From the NCBI RefSeq assembly GCF_002312815.1, contig NZ_NKQJ01000012.1:62001-126000 (forward strand): a DNA stretch of 64,000 nucleotides, in the 5' to 3' direction. The translations under genes and the position numbers were made by a program. The DNA comes from Agaribacterium haliotis. Lineage in GTDB: Bacteria; Pseudomonadota; Gammaproteobacteria; Pseudomonadales; Cellvibrionaceae. Positions 40,105 through 49,937 of the stretch are shown piece by piece. The number at the start of each line of letters is the position of its first letter. Position 1 is the stretch's first letter. Under the pieces are notes generated by a model. That model saw nothing but the letters and a program-made list of their open reading frames with translations, made no database searches and was not told the origin of the DNA.

Positions 40105-42870
40105 ATGGACAAGACCTACCAGCCCTCCTCGATTGAAAGCAAGTGGTATCAGCAATGGGAAGAGAAAAACTACTTCGCCCCAAGTGGTGAAGGAGAGCCC
40201 TACAGCATCATGATCCCCCCACCAAATGTGACAGGCAGCCTGCACATGGGTCACGGTTTCCAGGAAAGCATCATGGATGCGCTGATTCGTTACCACCGTA
40301 TGAAAGGCTGCAATACCCTGTGGCAAGTCGGTACTGACCACGCGGGCATCGCCACGCAAATGGTTGTTGAGCGCCTGCTTGATGCCGAAGGCACCAATCG
40401 CCACGAACTCGGTCGCGACAAATTCATCGACCGTGTATGGAAGTGGAAAGAAGAAAGCGGTGGCAATATCTGCCGTCAGCTGCGCCGCCTCGGCGCCTCT
40501 CCGGACTGGAGCCGCGAGCGCTTCACGATGGATGAAGGTTTTTATAAAGCCGTACAAGAAGTATTTATTCGTCTCTACGAAGACGACCTGATTTATCGCG
40601 GCAAGCGCCTCGTAAACTGGGATCCGAAACTGCACACTGCAATTTCCGACCTTGAGGTCATTAGCGAAGAAGAAAACGGCCATATGTGGCACTTCCGCTA
40701 TCCGCTTGCCGATGGCAGTGGTCACCTCGTTGTCGCAACCACTCGTCCTGAAACTATGCTCGGTGATACTGCGGTTGCGGTGAATCCTGAAGATGAGCGC
40801 TACAAAGATCTCGTTGGCAAGTTTATTAAACTGCCTTTAACCGACCGTGAAATTCCAATTATTGCCGACGACTACGTCGATGCAGAGTTCGGTACCGGCT
40901 GTGTGAAGATCACCCCTGCGCATGACTTTAACGATTACGAAGTTGGCCAGCGTCACGACCTGCCGATGATCAACGTCTTCACCGACGACGCCACCATGAA
41001 CAAGAGTGTGCCTGAAGCTTATCAGGGCCTCGATCGTTTTGATGCGCGTAAGAAGATTGTTGCCGACCTGGAAGAGCTCGGCCTGCTCGAGAAAATCGAC
41101 GATCACAAATTAAAAGTTCCGCGCGGCGACCGCAGCGGTGTTGTGATTGAGCCTTACCTGACTAACCAATGGTATGTAAAAACCCAGCCTTTGGCCGACG
41201 AAGCGATTAAAGCGGTTGAGGGTGGCGATATTAATTTTGTACCGAAGCAGTACGAGAATATGTATTTCTCGTGGATGCGCGATATTCAGGATTGGTGCAT
41301 CAGCCGTCAGCTGTGGTGGGGTCACCGTATTCCGGCTTGGTATGACGAAGACGGCAAAGTTTATGTTGGCCGTGACGAACAAGATGTTCGCGCTAAATAC
41401 AGCATTGCCGATGACGTTGTATTAAAGCAGGACGACGACGTTCTCGATACCTGGTTTAGCTCGGGCCTGTGGACTTTCGGTACCCTCGGTTGGCCGGAAG
41501 ATACCGACTTCCTAAAGACCTTCCACCCGTCTTCAGTACTGGTGACTGGTTTCGATATTATTTTCTTCTGGGTTGCACGCATGATTATGCTGACCCTGTA
41601 CTTCAAAAAAGAAGTGCCCTTTGACACGGTTTATGTGCATGGTCTGGTGCGTGACAGTCACGGTCAGAAAATGTCGAAGTCCAAGGGCAACGTACTCGAC
41701 CCGATCGATCTGATCGACGGTATCGACCTTGAGAGTCTTGTACAAAAACGCACCGCAGGCATGCAGGTGCCGAAGCTCAAGACCAAAATCGAAAAACAAA
41801 CACGCAAAGAGTTCCCGGACGGCATCGCCGGTTACGGAACTGACGCCCTGCGTTACACCTATTATTCACTCGCCTCTACCGGTCGCGACATCAACTTCGA
41901 CGTTGGCCGTATCGAAGGTTTCCGCAACTTCTGTAACAAGCTGTGGAACGCGTCGAACTACGTGTTTATGAACACCGAAGATAAAGACTGCGGTCAGGAC
42001 GGTGGTGAAGTAGAACTGACTCTGGCTGATCGCTGGATTATGGCCAAGCTGCAGCAAGCTGAAAAAGCTGTTCACGAAGGCTTCCGCAGCTATCGTCTCG
42101 ACCTTGCCAGTCAGGCTCTGTACGACTTTATCTGGAAAGATTACTGCGATTGGTACCTTGAGCTGACCAAGCCAGTGCTGTGGAATGAGAATGCCAGCGA
42201 AGCGGTTCAGCGCGGTACTCGTCAGACACTGGTGCGTGTACTGGAAGCCACTTTGCGTCTGGCTCATCCGCTAATGCCATTTATTACCGAGGAAATCTGG
42301 CAGCGTGTTAAACCCCTGGCTGGCGCTGAAGGTGATACGCTGATGCTTGCACCCTACCCCGAGGCCGACGAGTCGAAGATTGACGAGCAAGCCCTCGCCG
42401 ATGTTGAATGGCTGCAAAATGTCATTGTCGGTATTCGCGGTATTCGCGGCGAAATGAATGTTAGCCCTTCCAAACAGCTGAATGTTTATTTTGTTAATGG
42501 TTCAGGCGAAGACAAACGCCGCCTCGAAAGCAACGAAGCGTTTTTGAGCAAACTTGCTTCGCTCGAAAGCGTCACCTGGGTAAGCAGCGGTGAACAAGCA
42601 CCGCTTTCTGCGACAGCTTTGGTTGGTGACTTAGAAGTTCATGTTCCACTTGCCGGCCTGATCGATAAAGACGCCGAGCTTGCCCGTTTGGATAAAGAAC
42701 TGGCCAAGCTTGAGAAAAATATCGGCGGCCTGAAAGGCAAACTCAGCAACGCGAAGTTTGTTGATAATGCGCCGGCTGAAGTTGTGCAGAAAGAGCGCGA
42801 TCGTTTGGCAGAGCAGGAAAGTGCTTTTGCCAAGCTTGGCGAACAAAAAGAAAAAATTGCCGCGCTGTAA
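40105..42870 (+). CDS. valS: Valyl-tRNA synthetase
   Basis: A 921-residue class I synthetase charging tRNA-Val, with an editing domain against Thr. Seen: the HIGH-type motif in [15 protein letters not shown] (residues about 38-52), editing domain [36 protein letters not shown] near residue 522, anticodon-binding helices, and a C-terminal coiled coil ([20 protein letters not shown]). Codon choice is richer in GGT, CGT and GTT than in the neighbouring DUF349 gene, as expected for a highly expressed gene. Confidence 0.97.
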   Translation: MDKTYQPSSIESKWYQQWEEKNYFAPSGEGEPYSIMIPPPNVTGSLHMGHGFQESIMDALIRYHRMKGCNTLWQVGTDHAGIATQMVVERLLDAEGTNRHELGRDKFIDRVWKWKEESGGNICRQLRRLGASPDWSRERFTMDEGFYKAVQEVFIRLYEDDLIYRGKRLVNWDPKLHTAISDLEVISEEENGHMWHFRYPLADGSGHLVVATTRPETMLGDTAVAVNPEDERYKDLVGKFIKLPLTDREIPIIADDYVDAEFGTGCVKITPAHDFNDYEVGQRHDLPMINVFTDDATMNKSVPEAYQGLDRFDARKKIVADLEELGLLEKIDDHKLKVPRGDRSGVVIEPYLTNQWYVKTQPLADEAIKAVEGGDINFVPKQYENMYFSWMRDIQDWCISRQLWWGHRIPAWYDEDGKVYVGRDEQDVRAKYSIADDVVLKQDDDVLDTWFSSGLWTFGTLGWPEDTDFLKTFHPSSVLVTGFDIIFFWVARMIMLTLYFKKEVPFDTVYVHGLVRDSHGQKMSKSKGNVLDPIDLIDGIDLESLVQKRTAGMQVPKLKTKIEKQTRKEFPDGIAGYGTDALRYTYYSLASTGRDINFDVGRIEGFRNFCNKLWNASNYVFMNTEDKDCGQDGGEVELTLADRWIMAKLQQAEKAVHEGFRSYRLDLASQALYDFIWKDYCDWYLELTKPVLWNENASEAVQRGTRQTLVRVLEATLRLAHPLMPFITEEIWQRVKPLAGAEGDTLMLAPYPEADESKIDEQALADVEWLQNVIVGIRGIRGEMNVSPSKQLNVYFVNGSGEDKRRLESNEAFLSKLASLESVTWVSSGEQAPLSATALVGDLEVHVPLAGLIDKDAELARLDKELAKLEKNIGGLKGKLSNAKFVDNAPAEVVQKERDRLAEQESAFAKLGEQKEKIAAL

Positions 42871-42982
42871 GCATTCTAATAAGTATTATTTTATGCTCTT
42901 TGCAGCCACCTTAGGGCAAGCTGTTAAAGTAACGGGTCTCACTAAGAGGAATAATGAGGCCCGTCGAAAGCAGGCAAATACT

Positions 42983-43852
42983 CTAAGGCATTTGAGTGAG
43001 CTTGGCTCCCGAACGCTCTAAGGCCTGAAGTAAGCCGTCGCTGCCTGCTAGGTGGGCAGCGCCAACAAGTACCAACTCGACCTCTTGAGTATTTAACATC
43101 GCGTGAATCTGAGGCAGCCAGTGCTGGTTTCGTTCAAGTAGTAGCCGCCTATAGATGTCAGGGAATTGCTCTCGCAGCTCGACAATACTCTCTTTTTCGA
43201 TGCCCGCTAAATCACCTTTGCGCCACGCTGCCTTTAGATCGGCAACATAGGCGGGGAGACGAGCCAAATCGGACAGGGTATATTCAATGATCTCATCCTC
43301 CTTGCCCTCTCCCAAATTAGCCAGCATGCCAATTTGAAAATCCAAGCTCTCTAAAGACATGCTTATCTTATTATCATTGATTGCCTTGTCCTGAAAATAC
43401 TGATCAACACCAAAAGCCGCCTGATAGCCCAGGCGCTGCAATTCGAGTGAAATCATTGTCAAACTCAAACCCGAAGCGCTCAAACCCGTGAACGAAGCCA
43501 GCGGTAAAGCCCGTTCGGAAAAATAGTTTTCAACTGCGCGGTAAGTCTTAGCTTTGAGTACTTGTTCAAGCGTCTTTCCAGGCCTGGCCATCAGTGCCTG
43601 CATTATCTTCATTTGAGCCTCGGCACTATTTGCCTGAGTCAGATCCGTTTCGAACACCACAACGCTTGCGGCGGCATAGGCCTTTTCATAAGAAGACGGT
43701 AACGGGTGATCACTCGCTTCTAATAAATGCATCGTGCCCGCAAGGTACAAAACCCTGCCAGGTTTTTCGACTTTCCACACCGAGCTTTGAGCAATACTGA
43801 CACTGCAAACCAGCAACAGTGATAACAACACCACTATTTTTTTCACTAACAT
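42983..43852 (-). CDS. TraB/GumN-family protein
   Basis: A 289-residue secreted or periplasmic protein of the TraB/GumN family, related to Tiki metalloproteases. Seen: signal peptide (IVVLLSLLLVCSVSIAQ), YLAGTMHLLEASDHPLP (the GxxH motif), ERNQHWLPQIHAML and VGAAHLAGSDGLL (second GxxH). These His and Glu residues form the predicted metal site. Substrates are unknown in bacteria. It is convergent with valS. Confidence 0.9.
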   Translation of the reverse strand: MLVKKIVVLLSLLLVCSVSIAQSSVWKVEKPGRVLYLAGTMHLLEASDHPLPSSYEKAYAAASVVVFETDLTQANSAEAQMKIMQALMARPGKTLEQVLKAKTYRAVENYFSERALPLASFTGLSASGLSLTMISLELQRLGYQAAFGVDQYFQDKAINDNKISMSLESLDFQIGMLANLGEGKEDEIIEYTLSDLARLPAYVADLKAAWRKGDLAGIEKESIVELREQFPDIYRRLLLERNQHWLPQIHAMLNTQEVELVLVGAAHLAGSDGLLQALERSGAKLTQMP

Positions 43853-43989
43853 CGAACCACCCCCAGTTAATCCTCTAATGACTAAAAGCAGATATCAGAG
43901 ATAAAACTCGCGTTGAGACCGCAAAGCGGATACAGCGAGTCGCTACTGTTACTAGCTTTTTATCAACACTAAATCTTTTGTTAAAGCCT

Positions 43990-44982
43990 TCACTTGGGTT
44001 CAAAACTTAAACCACGGCTAAGTTGCAGGCAAAAAGCTCTTAAATAAAGCACAGCCACATAAACAACTACAGCGACGGCGATTAACAACTCGATATCCGC
44101 CAACACCTGCAAGAGCTCGGCTTCGGCTGGGTTTTTAGTATGCACATAGGCCGCAGCGGCTTGCAGAGCACTGGCGCTGATCACCATTGGAAAGGTAAAC
44201 GCTGAATAGGCCGGACTAAATGGCAGGCGCAACAAATGGAAAAATGCGAGATAAATTAAGCAGGTCATCAGCAGGGCAATACCGAGCAGAGAGCTCACCA
44301 AGACCAAAGACGGCTCAGGTTCAACATTTAAATATGCTGCAAGCAGTAGACTTGCCGGCGCGGCCAATACGGCGATGGTCGGTTTGGCCGCATCAACCAC
44401 TTCTTCGGCAAAAATTAAGCGGTGAAGCATGGGTACCATCATGACAACAAAACAAGCCATCGCAAAATAGACTATGTATCGCGCCAGCTCCTGCTCGGCC
44501 GGACTCGGGCAAGTCAAACCCGCTACGGCCACACCAATAGGCGGTACAAACCAGCTCGGCACCATATTGTTCAATAAAAAACCGCGCAGCTGATGCCACA
44601 AAAAAATTAGCAGCAAAAGCAAGTGTAAAAAGACTGCGCTATACCACAATTCCACCGCAAGCCAGGGCCAAAAATGCCCGACTGCGGCGGAGATTAACAT
44701 CAAGCTCATGGCCAGGGTCGGCACCACGCTACCGATAATTGGGTGTGCTAACTCACTGCTCAACAAACGAGGTTTAAGTAGAAACTTAATAACGATCAAA
44801 GCAATTAGCGCCGTCGAAATCAGCGCGGCGCTGTGTTGCACAAACCCTTCGGCAGAGGCACGATAAGCTGCGCTAAGCGCAAGGCGCCGCTCGACAACAA
44901 AACCTAAAGCCACAATACCAAGAGCAAGGCCCGCCAAAGGCGTGGGCGTCGCAGCAATCGCTTGTTTTAATGAAAACGCCAA
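43990..44982 (-). CDS. TDT/TehA-SLAC1-family transporter
   Basis: A 330-residue inner-membrane protein with ten predicted helices, of the tellurite-resistance/dicarboxylate transporter family. Seen: TPTPLAGLALGIVALG, the central WFVPPIGVAVAGLTCPS and FSPAYSAFTFPMVISASALQ, all typical of TehA-like channels. The substrate may be an anion such as malate, chloride or nitrate; sequence does not decide. It stands alone between TraB/GumN and DUF2058. Confidence 0.88.
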   Translation of the reverse strand: MAFSLKQAIAATPTPLAGLALGIVALGFVVERRLALSAAYRASAEGFVQHSAALISTALIALIVIKFLLKPRLLSSELAHPIIGSVVPTLAMSLMLISAAVGHFWPWLAVELWYSAVFLHLLLLLIFLWHQLRGFLLNNMVPSWFVPPIGVAVAGLTCPSPAEQELARYIVYFAMACFVVMMVPMLHRLIFAEEVVDAAKPTIAVLAAPASLLLAAYLNVEPEPSLVLVSSLLGIALLMTCLIYLAFFHLLRLPFSPAYSAFTFPMVISASALQAAAAYVHTKNPAEAELLQVLADIELLIAVAVVVYVAVLYLRAFCLQLSRGLSFEPK

Positions 44983-45168
44983 TGAAGCCTCAACTCTTTT
45001 TTACTGAAAGGCTAACGAGACTAGCGCAAATACGCCGATACGAGCTGTAAGAAGTCAAAGAAACAACTAAAAACAACTAAAAATACTAAAACCTGGGCAC
45101 TAAACTTAAGCTCTCTTACTTAAGCTAAAGCCAGACAAAGCTAGGCCAACACACTGCGAACCCAGGTT

Positions 45169-45768
45169 TTACCACATTAAATCATCAGGGATCTCAAACT
45201 GCGCGTAATAATCCTCGTCACTTATTTCACCTGCATCGCTTTCCGGCGACGCAGTGCCAGTGGCGGCAACGTTAGTGCCAGCCGACTCTTTCGCTCGATA
45301 ATTATCAACGATGATTAGTTCCGGCATGCGCTCGCGAATTTTTTCAGCGATGGGTCTTGGCACCAGCTCATAGCGGCCATCCAGGCTCACAACACTGATT
45401 AATCCCCGGCTGCACTTTTCAAAACTATCGCGGTTTAACAAGAGTTTTTTAACCGTCGAACCATCGACAAAATTAAACTCCAACTCGCCTTTGCGGTCTT
45501 TAATTTTGTAGTGATTGACCAGTTGCTTAACTTGAGCAAAGATGGCCTTTTGCTCCGCTTCTGCTTTCTTCGCGGCGTTTAACTCTCTATCTTTTTGCTG
45601 CTTTTGCTTTTGAGCTTCGCGCGCGTTGCGCTGGGCATCACTCTCTTGATTAAGCCCGGCCTTGACCTTGGCATGGGCTTGTTTGCTCTGATCTTTTTTG
45701 ATTTTTTTGGCTTTTTTTTGATCGATCAGGCCTGCGCCCATCAGTTGCTCTTGTAAAGATTTCGCCAT
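45169..45768 (-). CDS. DUF2058 (YaiL-type) protein
   Basis: A 199-residue cytoplasmic protein. Seen: SLQEQLMGAGLIDQKKAKKI at the start, a highly charged Lys/Gln/Glu helix (about 20-75), then the compact DUF2058 core, QLVNHYKIKDRKGELEFNFV, RGLISVVSLDGRYELVP and IVDNYRAK. Described as nucleic-acid-associated in some annotations, but no reaction is established. It ends DEDYYAQFEIPDDLMW, an acidic tail. Confidence 0.9.
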   Translation of the reverse strand: MAKSLQEQLMGAGLIDQKKAKKIKKDQSKQAHAKVKAGLNQESDAQRNAREAQKQKQQKDRELNAAKKAEAEQKAIFAQVKQLVNHYKIKDRKGELEFNFVDGSTVKKLLLNRDSFEKCSRGLISVVSLDGRYELVPRPIAEKIRERMPELIIVDNYRAKESAGTNVAATGTASPESDAGEISDEDYYAQFEIPDDLMW

Positions 45769-45822
45769 TGCAGGCCCCTAACCCCATTAAAAAAATGACA
45801 TTATAGCCAGAGCCCGGCACAG

Positions 45823-45858
45823 TAAAAAGCCGGCAGCGCAGCCGCTGCCGGCTTTTTA
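45823..45858. terminator. Bidirectional terminator
   Basis: A 14-bp stem (AAAAAGCCGGCAGC/GCTGCCGGCTTTTT) with a 6-nt loop ends the peroxiredoxin-glutaredoxin transcript on the minus strand; A and T runs flank both sides. Confidence 0.92.
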
Positions 45859-45879
45859 CTCGGGAGAATCGCAGCGTGT

Positions 45880-46620
45880 TTAATTGTTCTCGGCGAGCCA
45901 GGCTTCAAGCTCATCAGCGCCGCCGATACGTTGACCATCGACATAAACCTGAGGGGTTGTGCCCTGCCCGGTCACGGCAGCAAGCGAGCTATAGCTGAGA
46001 CCATCGTGACCGAGCTCGATGACCTCGTACTTCAACCCCCTGGCAGCCAGAGCATCCTTTGCACGTGAGCAGTGCGGACAACCCGGCTTGGTGAACAGCG
46101 AGATACGAGCGGGAAGCTTGGCTTCAGGCGCCAGATAATTCAGCATGGTGTCGGCGTCACTTACCTTAAACGGATCGCCTGGTTCTTCGGGCTCAATAAA
46201 CATTTTTTCAATCACGCCGTCGTTCACAAGCATAGAGTAGCGCCAGCTGCGCTTGCCAAAACCTATATCACTCTTATCGACCAACAGGCCCATGCCCTCG
46301 CTAAAATCACCATTGCCATCGGGCAGAAAACGGATATTGTCAGCCTGTTGATCACCGGCCCACGAATTCATAACAAAGGTGTCATTGACACTTAAACAGA
46401 TAATCTCGTCAATACCGTGTTGCTTAAACACTGGCGCAAGCTCGTTGTAACGCGGCAGGTGCGTTGACGAACAGGTTGGCGTAAAAGCGCCGGGCAACGC
46501 AAAGACAATGACTTTTTTTCCTGCAAACAAGCCATCGCTTGTCCACTGCTGCCATTCATTGTTAACTCGCACGGGAAAAGCACAAACGGGAACACGCTGA
46601 CCTTCTTTGTTCTGCAACAT
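45880..46620 (-). CDS. Peroxiredoxin-glutaredoxin fusion
   Basis: A 246-residue cytoplasmic hybrid peroxidase that reduces hydroperoxides with glutathione. Residues about 1-165 are a Prx5-type peroxiredoxin (VIVFALPGAFTPTCSSTHLP with the peroxidatic Cys). Residues about 172-246 are a glutaredoxin (SLFTKPGCPHCSRAKDALAA, GTTPQVYVDGQRIGGADEL). Fusions of this kind are known from Haemophilus and Chromatium. GGAG stands 6 nt before ATG. An OxyR-like site lies about 80 bp upstream. Confidence 0.95.
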   Translation of the reverse strand: MLQNKEGQRVPVCAFPVRVNNEWQQWTSDGLFAGKKVIVFALPGAFTPTCSSTHLPRYNELAPVFKQHGIDEIICLSVNDTFVMNSWAGDQQADNIRFLPDGNGDFSEGMGLLVDKSDIGFGKRSWRYSMLVNDGVIEKMFIEPEEPGDPFKVSDADTMLNYLAPEAKLPARISLFTKPGCPHCSRAKDALAARGLKYEVIELGHDGLSYSSLAAVTGQGTTPQVYVDGQRIGGADELEAWLAENN

Positions 46621-46659
46621 CTTAAACTCCTAGACTTCGTGGTAAGAAACAGTGAATTC

Positions 46660-46665
46660 ACTATA
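46660..46665 (-). promoter_or_regulatory. -10 element of the peroxiredoxin-glutaredoxin gene
   Basis: TATAGT on the minus strand lies about 40 nt before the ATG. A weak -35 (CTGTTG, 18 bp away) abuts the OxyR-like site. Confidence 0.4.
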
Positions 46666-46688
46666 AGCTGGCAGCTAAATTAACAACA

Positions 46689-46725
46689 GCTATAAAAACC
46701 TATGTACCTCATAGCTTATCATTAT
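46689..46725 (-). promoter_or_regulatory. OxyR-like operator
   Basis: CTAT (46700-46703), N7, ATAG (46711-46714), N7, TTAT (46722-46725) matches three of the four ATAG/CTAT elements of the OxyR consensus with exact spacing; the fourth position is degenerate. Its place just upstream of the -35 of a peroxidase gene suits an activator. Confidence 0.55.
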
Positions 46726-46829
46726 TGTGCTGGATTTATCTAACAAGAGAAAGCATATAAACGTGGTGTCGATGCAGTGGCGGCGGGTGTTATGACGGCG
46801 AGGCACACACCCAAGTAACTAATGACAGG

Positions 46830-49232
46830 TCAGTCATGTATTGAAGCGGGTGTTGACCAGCGCGAGATCAACTCAGCAAGCTCTTGTTCATCAAATGGTT
46901 TCGCCAGATAATCATCCATGCCGCTGTTTAGGCACTTCTCTTTGTCGCCTTTCATTGCGTTGGCGGTCATCGCTAATATCGGTACGCGGCGGTAGCGCTC
47001 GCCGGCCTCACCGCCGCGAATAGCTTTGGTTGCCTCATAACCATCCATCACCGGCATCTGACAGTCCATCAGCACCATCGTATAGGGCCTGTGCTCGTCT
47101 GCGCCCTGCATCAAACCCAGGGCCTCGCGACCATTTTGCGCAACCGTTGCACTCTTGCCCAGGTCTTCGAGCATCATCAGCGCAACCTCTTGATTGACGT
47201 GATTGTCTTCCACGAGCAGGATGTTTTCATCAAAACTGCTTGTTGACTCCGGGCTCAGCAGGGTTGGCGCGCTTAGATCAATCAAGGCAAGCGCTTTGTG
47301 CAGGTCGCGGCGAGTAATTGGCTTGGGCAGGTGCATGCGATAGCCCATCGCCTCGAGGTGCTTTTCAGCAAAGCCGTCGTTGATGGGGTTAAGCAATACC
47401 AGCGGCGAGCTTTTTAAAAACTCAATCTGGCGAAACTTGTAAGCAAACGCTTCCGCACTGCCGTCATTTAAACTGCCCTCAACCAAGACCAACGCATAAG
47501 GCTGTTTGCGCCCCATCGCAGTCGCCAGAGCCAGGCCCAGCTCATAAGAATCCGCCGCGGTAACACTGGCTCCCCACAGACCAAATTGACGCTCCAGGGT
47601 CGATCGCGCACGCGGGTTGGCAAGAATTAACAGCACATCACACAGCTGCAAGTCGACCTGAGCCTGCGTTTTGCTCTCGAGCTCGGCAGCTCTTAGCTCA
47701 ACACTGAAACTAAAGGTTGCACCACTGCCCTCTTCGCTATCGACACTGAGATCGCCGCCCATTAAGCGACACAGCTTGTAGCTGATTGCCAAACCCAGCC
47801 CTGTGCCTCCGTAGGCTCGTGTCAGCGAACTGTCTACTTGCGTAAAAGGCTGAAACAAGTGTGCTTGCTGAGCTTTAGCAATGCCTATGCCTGTGTCGCA
47901 GACATCGATATCGAGCAGCAAACTCTGCCCGGCTCGGTTGAGGCGCGCACGCAGCAGAATTTCACCCTCAGCGGTAAATTTAATCGCGTTGCCTATTAAG
48001 TTAACCAAGACCTGGCGCAGGCGCCCTTCATCGCCGCGCACCAAGCTTTGTTCTACTTCACACTGGTCGATCACCAGCTCTAGTTTTTTCTCCGCAGCGC
48101 GAAGCGCCATACCCGCACATACGTCGTCGAGTAAGTTGCTTAAGTCAAAATCTTTGTCAACCAAGTCGAGATGACCAGCATCAACCTTGGTGAAATCGAG
48201 GATGTCGTTAATTATTTGCAGCAGGCTCTCTGCACTATTGCGCGCGATGTGAGCTTTTCGCTGCTGTTCGGAGTCTAAGTTGCTGCGCTGCAACAGGCTC
48301 AGCATGCCCAGCACGCCATTTAACGGTGTACGAATCTCGTGACTCATCATCGCTAAAAACTCGCTTTTCGCGCGCGCTGCTTGCTCGGCCTGCTCCTTGG
48401 CTTCAAAAATCGCACGCTCAGTGCGTTTGCGTTCATCGATATCTTGAAACGAGCCGTAGAGTCGAACACAGCGGCCTTGGTCAAACTCTGCCGCGCCGGT
48501 GGCAGCAACCCAAATCTCTCGGCCTTTTGCGGTCACCAGCTGCAGCTCAACACTCCAGGGTTTGCCTTGATTGATACCAATATCAACCAAGTGACGTATG
48601 GTATCTCGGCTTTGCCCCGCTTTATAAAAATTAATGGCAGTCTCGACTTCGGGCACGAAGTTATCGTCAACCTCGTGAATACGCCGGGTCATCGGCGACC
48701 AGTAGATACTTTGCGCAACAAGATCGAGCTCCCAGCCACCTATGCGGCCGTGCTCACTCATGATTTCAAACAGATCCCGGTGGCGCAGCAAGGCCCTCTG
48801 CTGCTGCACACGAGCGCTGATATCGAGCACAGAGCCGATAATATGTATGGCTTGACCTTGCTCATCTCGCTTGCTGACAACAGCACTTTCACTGACATAA
48901 AGCCAGTGCCCTAGTTTGTGCTGCATACGCAGCTCACACTGGTAGGCACCACTTTTCAGGGCTGTATCTAAACTGAGCTGGTGTGCTTGCCTATCTTCGG
49001 GGTGACAAAGTTCCGAGCGGAGCCGTGCCCCCAGCGGCAATAGCTCAGCAACACGGTAACCGAGCATTGTCGCTAGCGCGTCGCTGATGGACAGCACGCC
49101 TTTCAGCAAATCCCAATTCCAGATAGCGGCCGAGGCTTGCGCTATCTCATCGGTATTTGTACCGCCTGCAAGCACTTTATCCGATTGATTTGGGGGCGAT
49201 GCATCGCTGCCCCGATGATTAAAACGCGACAT
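46830..49232 (-). CDS. Hybrid sensor histidine kinase with two PAS and two receiver domains
   Basis: An 800-residue cytoplasmic hybrid kinase without membrane helices. Order: PAS (about 30-140, WNWDLLKGVLSISDALATML), PAS/PAC (about 155-270), HisKA with His298 in FLAMMSHEIRTPLNGVLGM, HATPase (GNAIKFTAEGEILLRA, AYGGTGLGLAISYKLCRLMG), a receiver-like domain lacking the phospho-Asp pattern (ALVLVEGSLNDGSA), and a complete receiver (ILLVEDNHVNQEVA, VLMDCQMPVMDGYEATKAIR). No partner regulator lies next to it. The input signal is unknown. Confidence 0.93.
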   Translation of the reverse strand: MSRFNHRGSDASPPNQSDKVLAGGTNTDEIAQASAAIWNWDLLKGVLSISDALATMLGYRVAELLPLGARLRSELCHPEDRQAHQLSLDTALKSGAYQCELRMQHKLGHWLYVSESAVVSKRDEQGQAIHIIGSVLDISARVQQQRALLRHRDLFEIMSEHGRIGGWELDLVAQSIYWSPMTRRIHEVDDNFVPEVETAINFYKAGQSRDTIRHLVDIGINQGKPWSVELQLVTAKGREIWVAATGAAEFDQGRCVRLYGSFQDIDERKRTERAIFEAKEQAEQAARAKSEFLAMMSHEIRTPLNGVLGMLSLLQRSNLDSEQQRKAHIARNSAESLLQIINDILDFTKVDAGHLDLVDKDFDLSNLLDDVCAGMALRAAEKKLELVIDQCEVEQSLVRGDEGRLRQVLVNLIGNAIKFTAEGEILLRARLNRAGQSLLLDIDVCDTGIGIAKAQQAHLFQPFTQVDSSLTRAYGGTGLGLAISYKLCRLMGGDLSVDSEEGSGATFSFSVELRAAELESKTQAQVDLQLCDVLLILANPRARSTLERQFGLWGASVTAADSYELGLALATAMGRKQPYALVLVEGSLNDGSAEAFAYKFRQIEFLKSSPLVLLNPINDGFAEKHLEAMGYRMHLPKPITRRDLHKALALIDLSAPTLLSPESTSSFDENILLVEDNHVNQEVALMMLEDLGKSATVAQNGREALGLMQGADEHRPYTMVLMDCQMPVMDGYEATKAIRGGEAGERYRRVPILAMTANAMKGDKEKCLNSGMDDYLAKPFDEQELAELISRWSTPASIHD

Positions 49233-49365
49233 TGCGCCTGGCTACTCCCGCACTGAATTACTCGCCGCTTATAAAGAAACGACCTAATTCTATATAGCAC
49301 AGCAGACCAAGAGCTGCCTTGAAGCTTGCCGCCAAGCGGCGCCCAACGAGGGCTTATGCTCGGCA

Positions 49366-49686
49366 CTATATGCCTTGCACAAGTACCCAGGGCTTGATGA
49401 CAATGGCCCAAACCTCTGCCTGTTGATCAAACCAGGCCTGAGCTTGAGTATCGCTGACCTGGGCCAGCAGCCCATCATTCATTAAGCGCTCTACCTCGCT
49501 CGCCCGGTCTTGGTGGATCAGCGCTGCGACCTCAATCAGATCAAGACTTTTATCAACTTGCACAGCAATACCCGAGGCAAAAAAGCGCTGCAGCTCGGCC
49601 CACGGTATTTTGGCGCACTCGCGATTAAGACCTTGATTTAAATCCTCACCAAGCCCGGTTGTTTCTTTTTTTTCAGTAGTCATCAA
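49366..49686 (-). CDS. DUF2288 protein
   Basis: A 106-residue cytoplasmic protein. Seen: the DUF2288 pattern ECAKIPWAELQRFFASGIAV, SLDLIEVAALIHQDRASEVE and VWAIVIKPWVLVQ. Function unknown. It overlaps the small upstream gene by 4 nt (ATGA), so the two are translationally coupled. It lies between the hybrid kinase and mtaD. Confidence 0.88.
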   Translation of the reverse strand: MMTTEKKETTGLGEDLNQGLNRECAKIPWAELQRFFASGIAVQVDKSLDLIEVAALIHQDRASEVERLMNDGLLAQVSDTQAQAWFDQQAEVWAIVIKPWVLVQGI

Positions 49687-49868
49687 ATTAACTTATGTTT
49701 GCGTTCACCACAGCGTGTACAGAGCAGTACCGTCACCAACTTGCCCTGTTTAACGTCAAATTTTTGCTCGGTCTCAACCTTCCACTTGTGAAAACCACTG
49801 CGGCAGAGTGTTTTGCCTTTGTGTTTGTCTTTGGGACTGGGGCGTTTAAAAGCAATAACCTTGGACAT
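49683..49868 (-). CDS. Small Cys-containing conserved protein
   Basis: A 61-residue basic protein (MSKVIAFKRPSPKDKHKGKT...). It has LCRSGFHKW and, near the end, LLCTRCGERK, which together could form a zinc site (one Cys and one His, then CxxC). Similar small proteins pair with DUF2288 genes in Pseudomonas (from memory). Nucleic-acid or ribosome association is a guess from charge. It is divergent from mtaD. Confidence 0.8.
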   Translation of the reverse strand: MSKVIAFKRPSPKDKHKGKTLCRSGFHKWKVETEQKFDVKQGKLVTVLLCTRCGERKHKLI

Positions 49869-49937
49869 GAAGCGCGCTCACATTAAACATTCAGGTATAC
49901 TTGCGGGCCTTCACGCAGTAGAGACAGTCCGACAGCC

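Noticed and set aside
42930-42965. CGGGTCTCA...TGAGGCCCG as a terminator after valS
   Set aside because: The stem has a mismatch, a 13-nt loop and no T run; too weak to call.
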